Of a DNA stretch of 64,000 nt, positions 41,246 through 50,652 are shown piece after piece (positions within the stretch are counted from its first letter, which is position 1; each line of letters begins with the position of its first letter). Origin of the DNA: CAWIJK01 sp963836375 (GTDB lineage Bacteria > Actinomycetota > Acidimicrobiia > Acidimicrobiales > RAAP-2); contig CAWIJK010000002.1 in NCBI GenBank assembly GCA_963836375.1, positions 124,001 through 188,000 of the forward strand, given 5' to 3'. Under the pieces are notes generated by a model that saw only the letters and a list, made by a program, of their open reading frames with translations, was not told where the DNA came from and ran no database searches. Made by a program: the position numbers and the translations under genes.

Positions 41246-42310
41246 ATGGCCGACGGGCCAAGCTTCGGCGAGCTCGGCGGTTGGGGCGGCGTCCTGGGCC
41301 GGCTCGTGTCCGGCGAGTCGTTGAGCGCGGACGAGGCGCAGACGGTCCTCTCCGAGGTGCTCGAGGGTGAGGCGACGCCGGCCCAGGTGGCCGCGCTGCT
41401 GGTGGCCCTGCGGGCCAAGGGGGAGTCGGTGGCCGAGATGACCGGGCTCTCCCGCTCGATGCTGGCCCACGCCGAGCCCCTTTCCATCGAAGGGGACCTG
41501 GTCGACCTGGTGGGCACCGGCGGGGACCGGTTGGGGAGCATCAACGTGACGACGATCGCCGCCTTCGTGACGGCGGGGGCCGGGGTGCCGGTGTGCAAGC
41601 ACGGCAACCGGGCCGCCTCGTCGTCGGTGGGCACGGCCGACGTGCTCGAGGCGCTCGGCGTGGTCGTCGAGCTCGGCCCGGCCGGCGTGGCCCGCTGCCT
41701 GCGCGAGGTGGGGATGGGCTTCTGCTTCGCCCAGCGCTTCCATCCGGCCATGCGCTACGTCGGTCCGGTCCGAAAGGAGCTGGGCACCCCCACCGTGTTC
41801 AACTTCTTGGGGCCCCTGACCAACCCGGCCCGGGCCCGCTACCAGCTGGTCGGGGTGAGTGACCCGGCCATGGCGCCCAAGATGGCGGGGGTCCTCGGGG
41901 CCAACGGCAGCCGCCGGTCCATGGTCGTCTACGCCGATGACGGGCTCGACGAACTGAGCGTCACGTCGGCCTCCACCGTCCTCGAGCTCACCGGGGACGG
42001 CGACGGCGCCTTCGAGATCTCGACCTGGCGCCTGGATCCCTCCAGCCTGGGGTTCCCCCGGGCCACCCTGGCCGACCTGAGCGGCGGCGACGCCGCCTTT
42101 AACGCCGAGGTCATCCGGCGGGTGCTGGCCGGCGAAGCGGGCCCGCACCGAGACATCGGGGTGCTGAACGCGGCGGCCGCACTGGTGCTGGCCGGCCGTG
42201 CGGCGGACCTGACCGAGGGGGTGGCCCTGGCCGGCGACTCGATCGACGAGGGGCGGGCGGCCGCGGTGCTCGAGGGCCTGGCGCGGGTGTCCAACGCCGC
42301 CGCCGGCTGA
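41246..42310 (+). CDS. trpD: Anthranilate phosphoribosyltransferase
   Basis: 354-aa enzyme transferring phosphoribose from PRPP to anthranilate in tryptophan synthesis. VDLVGTGGDRLGSINVTT is the PRPP loop, VCKHGNRAASSSVGTADVLEALG the conserved KHGN/S block, and YVGPVRKELGTPTVFNFLGP follows. Length is normal. No other trp genes are in the window; it is probably cotranscribed from the acyl-CoA dehydrogenase promoter. A pyrimidine phosphorylase is unlikely given the GTGGD and KHGNR motifs. Confidence 0.9.
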   Translation: MADGPSFGELGGWGGVLGRLVSGESLSADEAQTVLSEVLEGEATPAQVAALLVALRAKGESVAEMTGLSRSMLAHAEPLSIEGDLVDLVGTGGDRLGSINVTTIAAFVTAGAGVPVCKHGNRAASSSVGTADVLEALGVVVELGPAGVARCLREVGMGFCFAQRFHPAMRYVGPVRKELGTPTVFNFLGPLTNPARARYQLVGVSDPAMAPKMAGVLGANGSRRSMVVYADDGLDELSVTSASTVLELTGDGDGAFEISTWRLDPSSLGFPRATLADLSGGDAAFNAEVIRRVLAGEAGPHRDIGVLNAAAALVLAGRAADLTEGVALAGDSIDEGRAAAVLEGLARVSNAAAG

Positions 42311-42311
42311 G

Positions 42312-42328
42312 GCGGGGCCCGACCCCGC
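42312..42328 (+). terminator. Hairpin between convergent trpD and galK
   Basis: GCGGGG / CCCCGC with a CCCGA loop, immediately after the trpD stop. There is no T run. It is placed where a bidirectional terminator is expected. Confidence 0.3.
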
Positions 42329-42361
42329 AAGCCAGGAACAGCAAGCAGAGGGGAGCCCGTC

Positions 42362-43498
42362 TCAACCGGCGGCGGTGGGACGGACCGGTGCTACCTCCAA
42401 GGTGGCCCCCCCGGCCGCGGTGACCCGCCAGGCCCGCCCGGGCCAGCGCCCGACGTCGAGCACCCCGGGCTCGGCGAGGGCCACCACGCACCCCCCGAAC
42501 CCGCCACCGGTCATCCGCGCACCGTGCACGCCCCTGGTGGTGGTCAACAGTTCGACCAGGTCGTCAACCTCGCGCGTCGAGCATTCGAAGTCGCGGGCCA
42601 AGCTGAGGTGGCTCTCCATCATGACCCGTCCGGCGGCCGGGAGATCGCCGTCGGCGAAGGCGGCGGCGAAGGCCCGCACCCGCTCGCATTCGGAGACCAC
42701 GTGGCGGGTCCGGCGGCGCAGGACCGGGTCGAGGATTCCGGGCAGATCCGCCCGCTCGGCCCGGCCCAGCGGGGCACCGAGCTCGAGGGCGGCCGCCTCG
42801 CACTCGGCCCGCCGGGCCGCGTAGGGGGTGCCGACGAGCTGTCGCCCCTGGCCCGAGTGGACGACGACCACCTCTGCGCCCTCGGGCACCCCCACCTGGT
42901 CGAACCCGAGGGTCGAGAAGTCGATGAGCATGGCGTGGCCCCGGCGGGCACCGGCGACCACCATCGGGTCCATCAGTCCGACGTCGATCCCGACCGCGGC
43001 CTCGGCCCGCTGGCACAGGTGGGCGAAGGCGGCCGGCGGGACGTCCACCCCGAAGACCACGGCCAACGACACCGCATAGGCGGCGCTCGAAGCCAGCCCC
43101 GCACCGGTGGGCAGGGAACTGGTGATCCTGACGATGCCGCCGCGCACCGGCCGGGCCTGGCTGGCCACCGCCGCGGCCAGGGCAGCCCACCCAGGGGTGA
43201 TGGCACCGAGCTCGTCGCCGTCCAAGGAGACGTCGATCGGGAACTCGGCCGAGCGCGAGTCGAGCGCGGTGTAGAGCAGGATGTACCCCGAGTCGTTCTC
43301 GGTGAAGGTGGCCCTCGTCCGCAGGTCGATGGCCATCGGCAGGGCCAGGCCCTCGTTGTAGTCGGTGTGGTCGCCGAGCAGATTGACCCGGCCAGGGGCC
43401 CGGGCCACCAGGGTCCGCAGCCCGCGGGATCGGTCCGGCCCCGCCGCCGCTCGGTCCGACGGTGCGAGCCCCTCGGCCCCCCCAGCCTCGTCGGTCAT
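42362..43498 (-). CDS. galK: Galactokinase
   Basis: 378-aa GHMP kinase. The galactokinase signature GRVNLLGDHTDYNEG lies near residue 36, the ATP loop PTGAGLASSAAY in the middle, and GARMTGGGFGGCVVA near the C-terminus. It phosphorylates galactose at C1 for the Leloir pathway. Its start overlaps the GH1 stop (ATGA), so the glycosidase probably supplies the galactose. galT and galE are not in the window. Confidence 0.9.
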   Translation of the reverse strand: MTDEAGGAEGLAPSDRAAAGPDRSRGLRTLVARAPGRVNLLGDHTDYNEGLALPMAIDLRTRATFTENDSGYILLYTALDSRSAEFPIDVSLDGDELGAITPGWAALAAAVASQARPVRGGIVRITSSLPTGAGLASSAAYAVSLAVVFGVDVPPAAFAHLCQRAEAAVGIDVGLMDPMVVAGARRGHAMLIDFSTLGFDQVGVPEGAEVVVVHSGQGRQLVGTPYAARRAECEAAALELGAPLGRAERADLPGILDPVLRRRTRHVVSECERVRAFAAAFADGDLPAAGRVMMESHLSLARDFECSTREVDDLVELLTTTRGVHGARMTGGGFGGCVVALAEPGVLDVGRWPGRAWRVTAAGGATLEVAPVRPTAAG

Positions 43499-44925
43499 CT
43501 CGGCCCCGGCCCCGTCGGGGCCAGCACCGACCGGTCACCCGCCCGCAACCCCGAGATCAACTCGCGGTAGGCGCCCGCCGCGTCGACCCCCATGGCGTCG
43601 AGAGTCCCCATGGCGTTGGCCCGCTCGCGGTCGACCCCGTAGAGGCCGAAGCGCGGCTCGTAGGTGCCCCATTCGTAGTTGTCGGCCAGGGTCCAGTGCC
43701 AGTAGCCGGTGACCGGGACCCCGCCGGCCACGGCGTCGACCACAGCGCCCAGGCTCTCGGCGAGGTACCGGTCCCTCGTCCAGTGGTCGGTGCGGGGGTA
43801 GGAGCGCCCACGCCGGACCAGGTTGCACATCCCGTTCTCGACGACCCACACCTCGAGGCCGGGCTCGGTGGCCGCCTCGAGGTACCGCACCAGGCCGACC
43901 GGGTCGGGCCGGTCCTCCCACAGGTCGCGGGCGACGGACCAGGACCGCCCACCCGCGCTCGGGCGTCCGGGGAGGGCGAAGTGGTCGGCGGCGGCGGGGA
44001 CGTAGAAGTCGAGCTGGGCGACGTCGACAAGGCGGTCGAAGCCGGCGTCGAACACGGCCGCCGTCGCCGCCGGGAGGGTCCGCCCGAGCGGCAGGGCGCG
44101 CGCCGCGGCCGCCCGCAGCACCCGCTCGAGCCCGCCGCGTCCCGGCAGGGCCGGGGCGGGCACCCGGCGGTCGTGCTCGGCCCGGCGCCCGGCCAACCAG
44201 TCCACCAGCCCGTCGCGCCCGACACCGTGGGCCCGGGCCACCAGCAGGTCGAGGGCCAGCCGGTCGAGCTCGTAGACCGACAGCGAGAAATTGTTGGTGG
44301 CCACCGTGGCGCCCGGCTGGCGGGCGTGGATCGCCTCGTAGCCCAAGACGTGGGCGGCCACGAGGTGGTCGAGGGCGTCGGCCATCTTCGAGACGGCCCC
44401 GACCCGTCCGGGCGGGAAGCTGCCCAGCAGGTAGGTCTGGATGGCCAGCACGTTGGCCTCGTTCACCGTCACCCATTTGTCGCAGCGGTCACCGAACGCC
44501 TCGACGGCGAAGCGGACCCATCGGGCGAAGCGCTCGGGGGCATCGGGACGCAGCCACAGGTCCTCACCCAGCCACCACGGGTGGGTGAAGTGGTGGAGGG
44601 TGACCAGCGGGGTGAGACCCCGGTCGTGACAGGCGCCGAGGATGGCACGGTAGCGGGCGACGGCGGCCTCGTCGGTGGCCCCCTCCTCGGGCTCGACCCG
44701 GGCCCACTCGATCGAGAACCGGAACGAGTCACAGCCGAGCCCGGCCACGAGGTCGAGGTGGTCCTCGTAGCGCTCCCAGAACCCGATGGCCGATCCCGAG
44801 GGCTCCACCCGGCCGGCGGCCTCCCAGCCGTACCAGTTGTTCTTGGGCTCCCCGGGGCCGTTGTAGCCGCCCTCGACTTGGAAGCCCGCGGTGGCCACGC
44901 CGAATCGAAAGCCCTGCGGCAACAC
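43495..44925 (-). CDS. Glycoside hydrolase family 1 (beta-glycosidase)
   Basis: 476-aa cytosolic GH1 enzyme. The N-terminal FRFGVATAGFQVEGG is the family start. The acid/base is E156 in WVTVNEANV (usual TxNEP) and the nucleophile E363 in WVVENGMC (usual TENG). GYWHWTLADNYEWGTYEPRFG closes the barrel. GTG 44925 has GGAGG at about seven bases. The link to galK suggests beta-galactosidase activity on a galactoside, but GH1 specificity is broad. There is no signal peptide and no linked transporter. Confidence 0.9.
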   Translation of the reverse strand: MLPQGFRFGVATAGFQVEGGYNGPGEPKNNWYGWEAAGRVEPSGSAIGFWERYEDHLDLVAGLGCDSFRFSIEWARVEPEEGATDEAAVARYRAILGACHDRGLTPLVTLHHFTHPWWLGEDLWLRPDAPERFARWVRFAVEAFGDRCDKWVTVNEANVLAIQTYLLGSFPPGRVGAVSKMADALDHLVAAHVLGYEAIHARQPGATVATNNFSLSVYELDRLALDLLVARAHGVGRDGLVDWLAGRRAEHDRRVPAPALPGRGGLERVLRAAAARALPLGRTLPAATAAVFDAGFDRLVDVAQLDFYVPAAADHFALPGRPSAGGRSWSVARDLWEDRPDPVGLVRYLEAATEPGLEVWVVENGMCNLVRRGRSYPRTDHWTRDRYLAESLGAVVDAVAGGVPVTGYWHWTLADNYEWGTYEPRFGLYGVDRERANAMGTLDAMGVDAAGAYRELISGLRAGDRSVLAPTGPGPR

Positions 44926-45097
44926 CTCGCACCTCCACCGCCGCCCCGCCCGGCCCGGTGCCTAGGCGACGAGAGAGCTTGGCACTGCGCAGCGTTCGGC
45001 GCGCCGGGCGCCGCCGCGGCACCGGCTTGACCTCGGGGTCCCGCTCGGCCACCATCCCGGTCATGGCTGACACCGATGTCACACGGGCGGGAACTCG

Positions 45098-46240
45098 ATG
45101 AGCGGGCCGTTGGCCGGGACCCGGGTGATCGAGCTGGCCGGGATCGGGCCGTCGCCCTACGCCTGCATGCTGCTGGCCGACGCCGGGGCCGACGTGCTCC
45201 GCCTGGAGCGGGCCCCGGGCGGGGGGGCGAGCACCGAGGATCCGTACTGGGACCTCCTCAACCGCAGCCGTCCCTCGGTCGGGGTCGACCTCAAGCACCC
45301 CGAGGGCGCGGCCCTCGTGCTCGACCTGGTCGAGAGGGCGGACGTCTTGGTGGAGGGCTTCCGGCCGGGGGTGGCCGAGCGCCTCGGCCTCGGGCCCGAG
45401 GACTGTTGGGCCCGCAACCAGCGCCTCGTCTACGGGCGGATGACCGGGTGGGGGCAGGACGGCCCGATGGCCAACACGGCCGGCCACGACATCGACTACA
45501 TCGCCATCGCCGGTTCGCTGTGGGGGATCGGCCGCCGCGACACCCCCCCGGTGGCCCCGCTCAACCTGGTCGGCGACTTCGGGGGGGGCGGCATGATGCT
45601 GGCCTTCGGCGTGGTTGCCGCCCTGCTCGAGGCGGGGCGGTCGGGGAAGGGTCAGGTCGTCGACGCGGCGATGGTCGACGGGGCGGCGTCGCTCATGACC
45701 ATGATCTTCGCCTTCCGCCAGCTCGGCCTGTGGACCGAGCGACGCGGATCGAACATGCTCGACACCGGTGCCCCCTACTACGAGGTCTACGAGACGGCGG
45801 ACGGCAAGTACTTCGCCGTCGGCGCCCTGGAGGCGAAGTTCTACGCCGAGCTGCTCGGCATCCTCGGGCTGGAGGGCGAGGACCTGCCCGAACAGTCGGA
45901 CCGTGGGCGCTGGCCCGAGATGAAGGTCCGCTACGCCGAGATCTTCCGTTCCAAGACCCGGGACGAGTGGACGGCCCTGTTCGACGGGACCGACGCCTGC
46001 GGGGCACCGGTCCTCTCGCCCTTCGAGGCCCACGAGCACCCTCACAACCAGGCCCGGGGGACCTTCGTGGAGGTCGACGGCGTGATCCAGCCGGGCCCGG
46101 CCCCCCGCTTCAGCCGGACCCCGGCCACGGTCTCGCGTCCCCCCTCGCCCCCGGGGGCCGACACCGACGAGGGGCTGGGGGCGTGGGGCGTGGACGCCGG
46201 CACCGTTGCCAAGCTCCGCGAGGCCGGCGCCATCAGTTGA
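45098..46240 (+). CDS. Class III CoA-transferase, alpha-methylacyl-CoA racemase-like
   Basis: 380-aa CaiB/BaiF family protein. VIELAGIGPSPYACMLLADAGADV is the CoA-binding start. The pattern H130 (GHDIDYIA), D160 (VGDFGGGG) and E245 (GALEAKFYA) matches the catalytic residues of mycobacterial alpha-methylacyl-CoA racemase (MCR), rather than the single Asp of formyl-CoA transferases. It probably epimerises 2-methylacyl-CoA esters for beta-oxidation. It sits alone; an acyl-CoA dehydrogenase is encoded 4 kb away. Confidence 0.88.
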   Translation: MSGPLAGTRVIELAGIGPSPYACMLLADAGADVLRLERAPGGGASTEDPYWDLLNRSRPSVGVDLKHPEGAALVLDLVERADVLVEGFRPGVAERLGLGPEDCWARNQRLVYGRMTGWGQDGPMANTAGHDIDYIAIAGSLWGIGRRDTPPVAPLNLVGDFGGGGMMLAFGVVAALLEAGRSGKGQVVDAAMVDGAASLMTMIFAFRQLGLWTERRGSNMLDTGAPYYEVYETADGKYFAVGALEAKFYAELLGILGLEGEDLPEQSDRGRWPEMKVRYAEIFRSKTRDEWTALFDGTDACGAPVLSPFEAHEHPHNQARGTFVEVDGVIQPGPAPRFSRTPATVSRPPSPPGADTDEGLGAWGVDAGTVAKLREAGAIS

Positions 46241-46355
46241 GCGGACCTCGGACCCGGGGGCGTCGCCCGGCCCTACGCTGGGCCGGGGCCCCGGTGGTCA
46301 TGGATCCGGTCGGGACCCGGTGACGAGGACGGACCTGCCCAGGGGTTGCCACACG

Positions 46356-48656
46356 ATGCCATCGCTACCGCCGCAACCCGCCCGGTCGCCGGGCCGACGC
46401 CTGGTGCCCCGGGCGGCGGCGGCCCTGGCCGTGGCGGCGCTGTGCGGGCCGGGGTGGGTGGCCACGGCCGGCGGCGCCGCGGTGGCCAAGACGACCACCA
46501 CGACGACGGCCGCCCACCCGACCCGCCCCGGGGCGACGACCACCACCTCGGGCCCCAAATCGACCGGTCCCGCGTCACCGTCGACCACGACCACGACCAC
46601 GACCGCGCCTCCCCAGGTCACCGGGCTCGGCACCCCGACCTTCCTCCCGCTCCCCGCGGGGGCCACCGGGTTCACGCCGGCCGCCATGGACTGTCCGACC
46701 GTCTTCTCGTGCGTCGTGGTCGGGTCGCTCCAGATGGCCAGCGGCTCCCGGGCGGCCGCCGTCTCGGTCCAGAGCGGGGCGACGTGGGACACCGTGGCGG
46801 TGCCGCTGCCCACCAGCTCGCTCGGCATCACCGGCGGGATCGAGTCGGCGCTCACCGCGGTGTCGTGCGCCACCGACGCCGGCTGTGTGGCCATCGGGGG
46901 CTTCGGCCCCGCCGCCGACGCCGCCCCCACCCAAGGGCTGCTCGAGAGCGGCTCCGGCGCCAGCTGGACGGCCTCGTCGGTGCCGGTCCCACAGAACGCC
47001 GCCACCGACGCCAGGGCGGGCAGCACCCTGAGCGCGTTGGCCTGCCCGGGGACCGGCGCCTGTGTCATCGCCGGCTCGTACGTCGGCCCGGCCGACATCG
47101 GGTTCCCACTGCTCGTCACCGGGGCGCCGGGCTCGTGGTCCGACGCCCCGTTCGGCCTGCCCGCCGACGCCGCCATCCCGTCGGGATCGGCCGGTGCCGC
47201 CGGACCGTCGCCCTCGTCCGGCGTGTTGAGCGCCGTCGCCTGCGCCAGCCCGTCGGGGTGCGCCGTCGTCGGCGCCTACGCCACCTCCACGCCCGGCCAC
47301 CCGACCAGCGGTGTGGTGCTGTGGGGCTCGGGATCCACCTGGGCGGCCCAGTCGGTCCCGGGGCCGACAGGCGAGGGGGTGGCCTCGCTTGGCCAGGTCG
47401 CCTGCGCGGCCCCCCAGAGCTGTCTGGCCATCGGCACCGCCGCCCAGTCGGCCGGCGCGCCCAACCCGGCGGTGCCCCTCTTGGCCGAGGGCTCGGGCGG
47501 CTCGTGGTCCACGGTCACCCTGCCGCTCCCGCCGGGTGCCACCGACCCGACCCAGGTGAGCTTGGACGCCGTCGCCTGTGCCGCGAACTCCGACTGCAGC
47601 GCCTTCGGCCACTACGCGGCGTCGTCGGGTGGCACCCCGTCGGGCTACTTCACCGTGACCGGTTCGGCCGGGAACCCGACGGTGCTCGAGGCGGGCAAGT
47701 TCTTGGTGTGGCCGGGCAACCCGTGGGGGAGCGTGCAGTGCCCGCAGGCGGCGATGGTCTGCCTCACCGGCTACGACGGCCCGGGCAGCCAGTCCGTGGC
47801 CCTCGGCTGGGGAGCGACCTGGACCACCACCCAGGTGCCGGTGCCCGCCGGTGAGCCGGCCGGCACCTCCATGCGCCTGGTCGGGGTGAACTGCCCGGGC
47901 CCCACCACCTGCGTGGTCCTGCTGGCCGGGACGCTGGCCGGGTCGGCCGGGTCGGCCGGGTCGGCCGGCCCTCCCGAGAACGCGGTGGTCCAGCCGGTCA
48001 GCGTGCCGGACCTGAGCGCACCGACGCCGACCACCACGACGGCACCCGCCCCGACCCCGCCGGCCGGTCCGACCACCACCGTGCCCGCGTTCGCCGCCGC
48101 CCCGACGACGACCACCACGGCTCAGGGCCTGCAAAAGGGGTCGCTGGGTGCGCTCGCCGCCCACAAGCAGCCGGTCGGCACGGCCACCGTCGTCCTGGGC
48201 GTCGTGGCCGGGCTGCTCCTGGTCGCCCTGCTCGTCTTGTGGGCCCGGCTGGCCCGGGCCAAGCACGCAGCGGCCGCCGCCGGCGACCCGGGCGAGGTCA
48301 TCGCGCTCGGCGGCACGAGCGCTGTCGGCCCGCCGCCCGGCCCGGCCCCCCCGGTGCCCGGGGCCGCCCCGGCCCCCGGCGAGCCGACCGGTCTGGCGCC
48401 CGCCCTCACCGAACTGCCCGGGGCCGCCCCCGACACCCCCGGGGGCCCACCGGTGCCGGCGCCGTTCTTCCCGGTCCCGGCCGAGCCCCCGCCCGCCGCG
48501 CCGTCTTCTTCGGTCGTCCCGCCGCCCGCCGCCTGGGCGACCCCGCCCCCGGGAGGGACCGAGGGCGCCCCCGGGGGCGGCGAGGCGACGGCGGCGGGGT
48601 CGGCCGAGGACCCCGGGGCCGACGGCGACCCCCCACCGGGGATGCCACCGGTCTGA
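46356..48656 (+). CDS. Exported eight-repeat (propeller-like) surface protein with C-terminal anchor
   Basis: 766-aa protein. Signal sequence at 1-44, Thr-rich linker (45-85), then eight repeats of about 51-66 residues, each with a Cys pair: C113/119, 171/177, 230/236, 296/302, 350/356, 408/414, 462/469, 513/519. Seven are CX5C. Each block follows the pattern ALSAVAC...GCVAIG then a GSGxSW strand, suggesting an eight-bladed beta-propeller pinned by disulfides. A membrane helix (about 608-632) and a Pro-rich cytoplasmic tail follow. ATG 46356 has AGGGG ten bases upstream; TACGCT at 46274-46279 may be the -10. The ligand is unknown. Confidence 0.75.
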   Translation: MPSLPPQPARSPGRRLVPRAAAALAVAALCGPGWVATAGGAAVAKTTTTTTAAHPTRPGATTTTSGPKSTGPASPSTTTTTTTAPPQVTGLGTPTFLPLPAGATGFTPAAMDCPTVFSCVVVGSLQMASGSRAAAVSVQSGATWDTVAVPLPTSSLGITGGIESALTAVSCATDAGCVAIGGFGPAADAAPTQGLLESGSGASWTASSVPVPQNAATDARAGSTLSALACPGTGACVIAGSYVGPADIGFPLLVTGAPGSWSDAPFGLPADAAIPSGSAGAAGPSPSSGVLSAVACASPSGCAVVGAYATSTPGHPTSGVVLWGSGSTWAAQSVPGPTGEGVASLGQVACAAPQSCLAIGTAAQSAGAPNPAVPLLAEGSGGSWSTVTLPLPPGATDPTQVSLDAVACAANSDCSAFGHYAASSGGTPSGYFTVTGSAGNPTVLEAGKFLVWPGNPWGSVQCPQAAMVCLTGYDGPGSQSVALGWGATWTTTQVPVPAGEPAGTSMRLVGVNCPGPTTCVVLLAGTLAGSAGSAGSAGPPENAVVQPVSVPDLSAPTPTTTTAPAPTPPAGPTTTVPAFAAAPTTTTTAQGLQKGSLGALAAHKQPVGTATVVLGVVAGLLLVALLVLWARLARAKHAAAAAGDPGEVIALGGTSAVGPPPGPAPPVPGAAPAPGEPTGLAPALTELPGAAPDTPGGPPVPAPFFPVPAEPPPAAPSSSVVPPPAAWATPPPGGTEGAPGGGEATAAGSAEDPGADGDPPPGMPPV
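47941..47967 (+). repeat. Three 9-bp tandem repeats
   Basis: GGTCGGCCG repeated three times, coding for the GSAGSAGSAG spacer between the last Cys repeat and the Thr/Pro stalk of the exported protein. Confidence 0.6.
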
Positions 48657-48666
48657 GCCCGGCGCC

Positions 48667-48900
48667 CTAGTTGACCTGGCAGCTGATCGTCCGGGTGATC
48701 CCCTCGATCTGCTGGATGTCGCCGACGACCAGGCGGCCGAGGTCGTCGACCGAGCGCGTCTCGGCCCGCGCGATCACGTCGTAGGGGCCCGACACGACGT
48801 CCTCGGCCGCCACGACCCCGTCGATCCCGGCCACCTGGTGGGCCACGGCGGCCGCCTTGCCGACCTCGGTCTGGATGAGCACGTACGCGTGCACCGACAT
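48667..48900 (-). CDS. Stand-alone Lrp/AsnC ligand-binding (RAM) domain protein
   Basis: 77-aa protein consisting only of the alpha/beta RAM domain of Lrp/AsnC regulators: AYVLIQTEVGKAAAVAHQV, VVSGPYDVIARAET, then RTISCQVN. There is no DNA-binding domain. Such proteins form ring-like oligomers that may bind amino acids. GGGAGG precedes ATG 48900 and TAACGT (48930-48925, minus strand) is a likely -10. It is divergent from the MFS gene. Confidence 0.85.
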   Translation of the reverse strand: MSVHAYVLIQTEVGKAAAVAHQVAGIDGVVAAEDVVSGPYDVIARAETRSVDDLGRLVVGDIQQIEGITRTISCQVN

Positions 48901-49026
48901 GCCGACCTCCCGATCGTCGTGGCCACGTTACCGCCGGTGCGCTCGGGGCAGCCCGGCGAGCGCGGCGGTCCGCGTGGGCCGGTGGCCGGTTGCGCCGTGC
49001 GTCCCGGTGCGGACCCCGCTGGCACC

Positions 49027-49032
49027 TACATT
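49027..49032 (+). promoter_or_regulatory. -10 box of leaderless MFS gene
   Basis: TACATT, six bases before GTG 49039. It sets the start of the transporter. Confidence 0.55.
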
Positions 49033-49038
49033 GGCCAG

Positions 49039-50586
49039 GTGGCCGTGGGCGACCGGGTGGACCAGTTCCGGGCCCTGGCGCGCCAGGCCCTCCACGACCT
49101 GTTCGACCAGTCCAAGCCGTTCGGCCGCCTCGCCCTGGTGCAGGTGCTGATGCTCGCCGGCGACACCCTGGTCACGATCTCTCTCGCCGGCTCGCTCTTC
49201 TTCTCGATCTCGCCCACCGAGGCCAAGAGCAAGGTGTTCCTCTACCTCGTCTTGACGCTCGCCCCGTTCGCGGTGGTCTCCCCGCTCCTCGGCCCCCTCA
49301 TCGACCGCAGCCGGGGGGCACGGCGGGCCATGGTCGTGTTCTCGGCCGTCGGCCGCCTCGTCATCTGCCCGTTCATGGCCCGCGACATCCACAGCCTCTT
49401 GCTGTTCCCCGAGGCGTTCTTGATCCTGGTCCTCTCCAAGCTCTACCTCGTCACCCGGGGGGCGCTGGTGCCCGAGATGATCGCCGTCGGCCGGCCCGAG
49501 GACCTGCCGACCGGGATGGGCGGCACCGGGGGACCCGGCGCCGTCAACCGGCCGCCCGACGTCCCGACCTTCTTCCACGGCGAGATGCTGGGCATGCCAC
49601 CCCAGCCCGAGGACCGGGCCTCTGAGGGTGCGGGGGTCCCGGCCGCCCAGACCGGGGGGGCCGGCCGGCGCCCGGTCAAGGTCGAGTACGCGGCGCTCAA
49701 CGCCCGGCTGACCCTGCTCGGGACGGTGGCCGGCTTCGTGGCCTCGATACCCGGGGTCATCTTGTTGAAGGTGTCGGGGGCGCCGGCCGTGCTCATCTTC
49801 ACCGCCTTCGTCTTCGGCGGTGCCGCCATCGCCGGGGCCCGGCTCCCGGTGCGCCGCCTGCGTCGGGCGCCTGGTGCGGGTGACCAGGTCGCCGGACGCC
49901 CCGGGACCGAGCTGGCCCCGGCGGGACCGGTCCGCGCACCCGACGGCGAGGCCCCGGCGGAGTGGGGTGACGACCGGGACCGCGAGCTGGCCAGCCTCCA
50001 ACCCATCGCCCATCCCGAGGTTCTCTTCGGGCTGACCACCATGTCGCTCATCCGGGGGCTGGCCGGCTTCTTGGTCTTCCTCCTCGCCTTCGGTCTGCGT
50101 CGGGAGCACGCCGCCCTGTGGTGGTACGGCTTGGCCCTCGGGGCGAGCGGGGTCGGTTCCCTGCTCGGGCTGACCCTGGTCGCCCGGGCCCGCCGTGTCT
50201 TCTCCGAGCAACAGATCCTGCTGGGTGCGATCTGGCTGATCGCCGTGGTCGCCCTGGGCGCGGCGCTGTGGGGGACGTTGCTGGCCCAGGTTGTGCTGGC
50301 CCTGTTCGTCGGGGTGGCCGGCTCACTGGCCCAGCCGTCCTTTGACGCCATGACCCAGCGCTACGTCCCACCGGCCGCCCAGGGCCGGGCCTTCGCCCGC
50401 TTCACCACCCGCCAGCAGTTGGTCTGGGTGGTGGGGGCACTGATCCCGGTCGTCATCGCCTTCCCGTTCCCAGCCGGCGACGTGGTCATGGCCGCGGTGG
50501 GGGCGGTCGGCGGATTGTTCTACCTGTCGAGCCGCAGCGCCCTCAAGCATCGGGCGCTGCCCCGTCAGCAGCGCCGCGCCACCTGA
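49039..50586 (+). CDS. Major facilitator superfamily transporter
   Basis: 515-aa membrane protein with about ten to twelve hydrophobic helices in two groups, split by an unusually long hydrophilic loop (about residues 157-220, Pro/Gly-rich) and another between about 265 and 320. MFS-type loop GPLIDRSRGARRAMVVFSAVGR lies between helices 2 and 3. A PSFDAMTQRYVPPAAQGRAFA segment resembles that of MFS efflux proteins. The GTG 49039 start is leaderless. The substrate is unknown. Confidence 0.8.
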   Translation: MAVGDRVDQFRALARQALHDLFDQSKPFGRLALVQVLMLAGDTLVTISLAGSLFFSISPTEAKSKVFLYLVLTLAPFAVVSPLLGPLIDRSRGARRAMVVFSAVGRLVICPFMARDIHSLLLFPEAFLILVLSKLYLVTRGALVPEMIAVGRPEDLPTGMGGTGGPGAVNRPPDVPTFFHGEMLGMPPQPEDRASEGAGVPAAQTGGAGRRPVKVEYAALNARLTLLGTVAGFVASIPGVILLKVSGAPAVLIFTAFVFGGAAIAGARLPVRRLRRAPGAGDQVAGRPGTELAPAGPVRAPDGEAPAEWGDDRDRELASLQPIAHPEVLFGLTTMSLIRGLAGFLVFLLAFGLRREHAALWWYGLALGASGVGSLLGLTLVARARRVFSEQQILLGAIWLIAVVALGAALWGTLLAQVVLALFVGVAGSLAQPSFDAMTQRYVPPAAQGRAFARFTTRQQLVWVVGALIPVVIAFPFPAGDVVMAAVGAVGGLFYLSSRSALKHRALPRQQRRAT

Positions 50587-50652
50587 GCGCGCCGGCCTGT
50601 CGCGCCTATGGTCGGGTCCGGAGACGGGTCGTTCACCACGAGGGGAGGCGAC

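Noticed and set aside
43495..44925. 6-phospho-beta-glycosidase assignment for the GH1 protein
   Set aside because: No PTS genes are present and the partner is galactokinase, which acts on free sugar.
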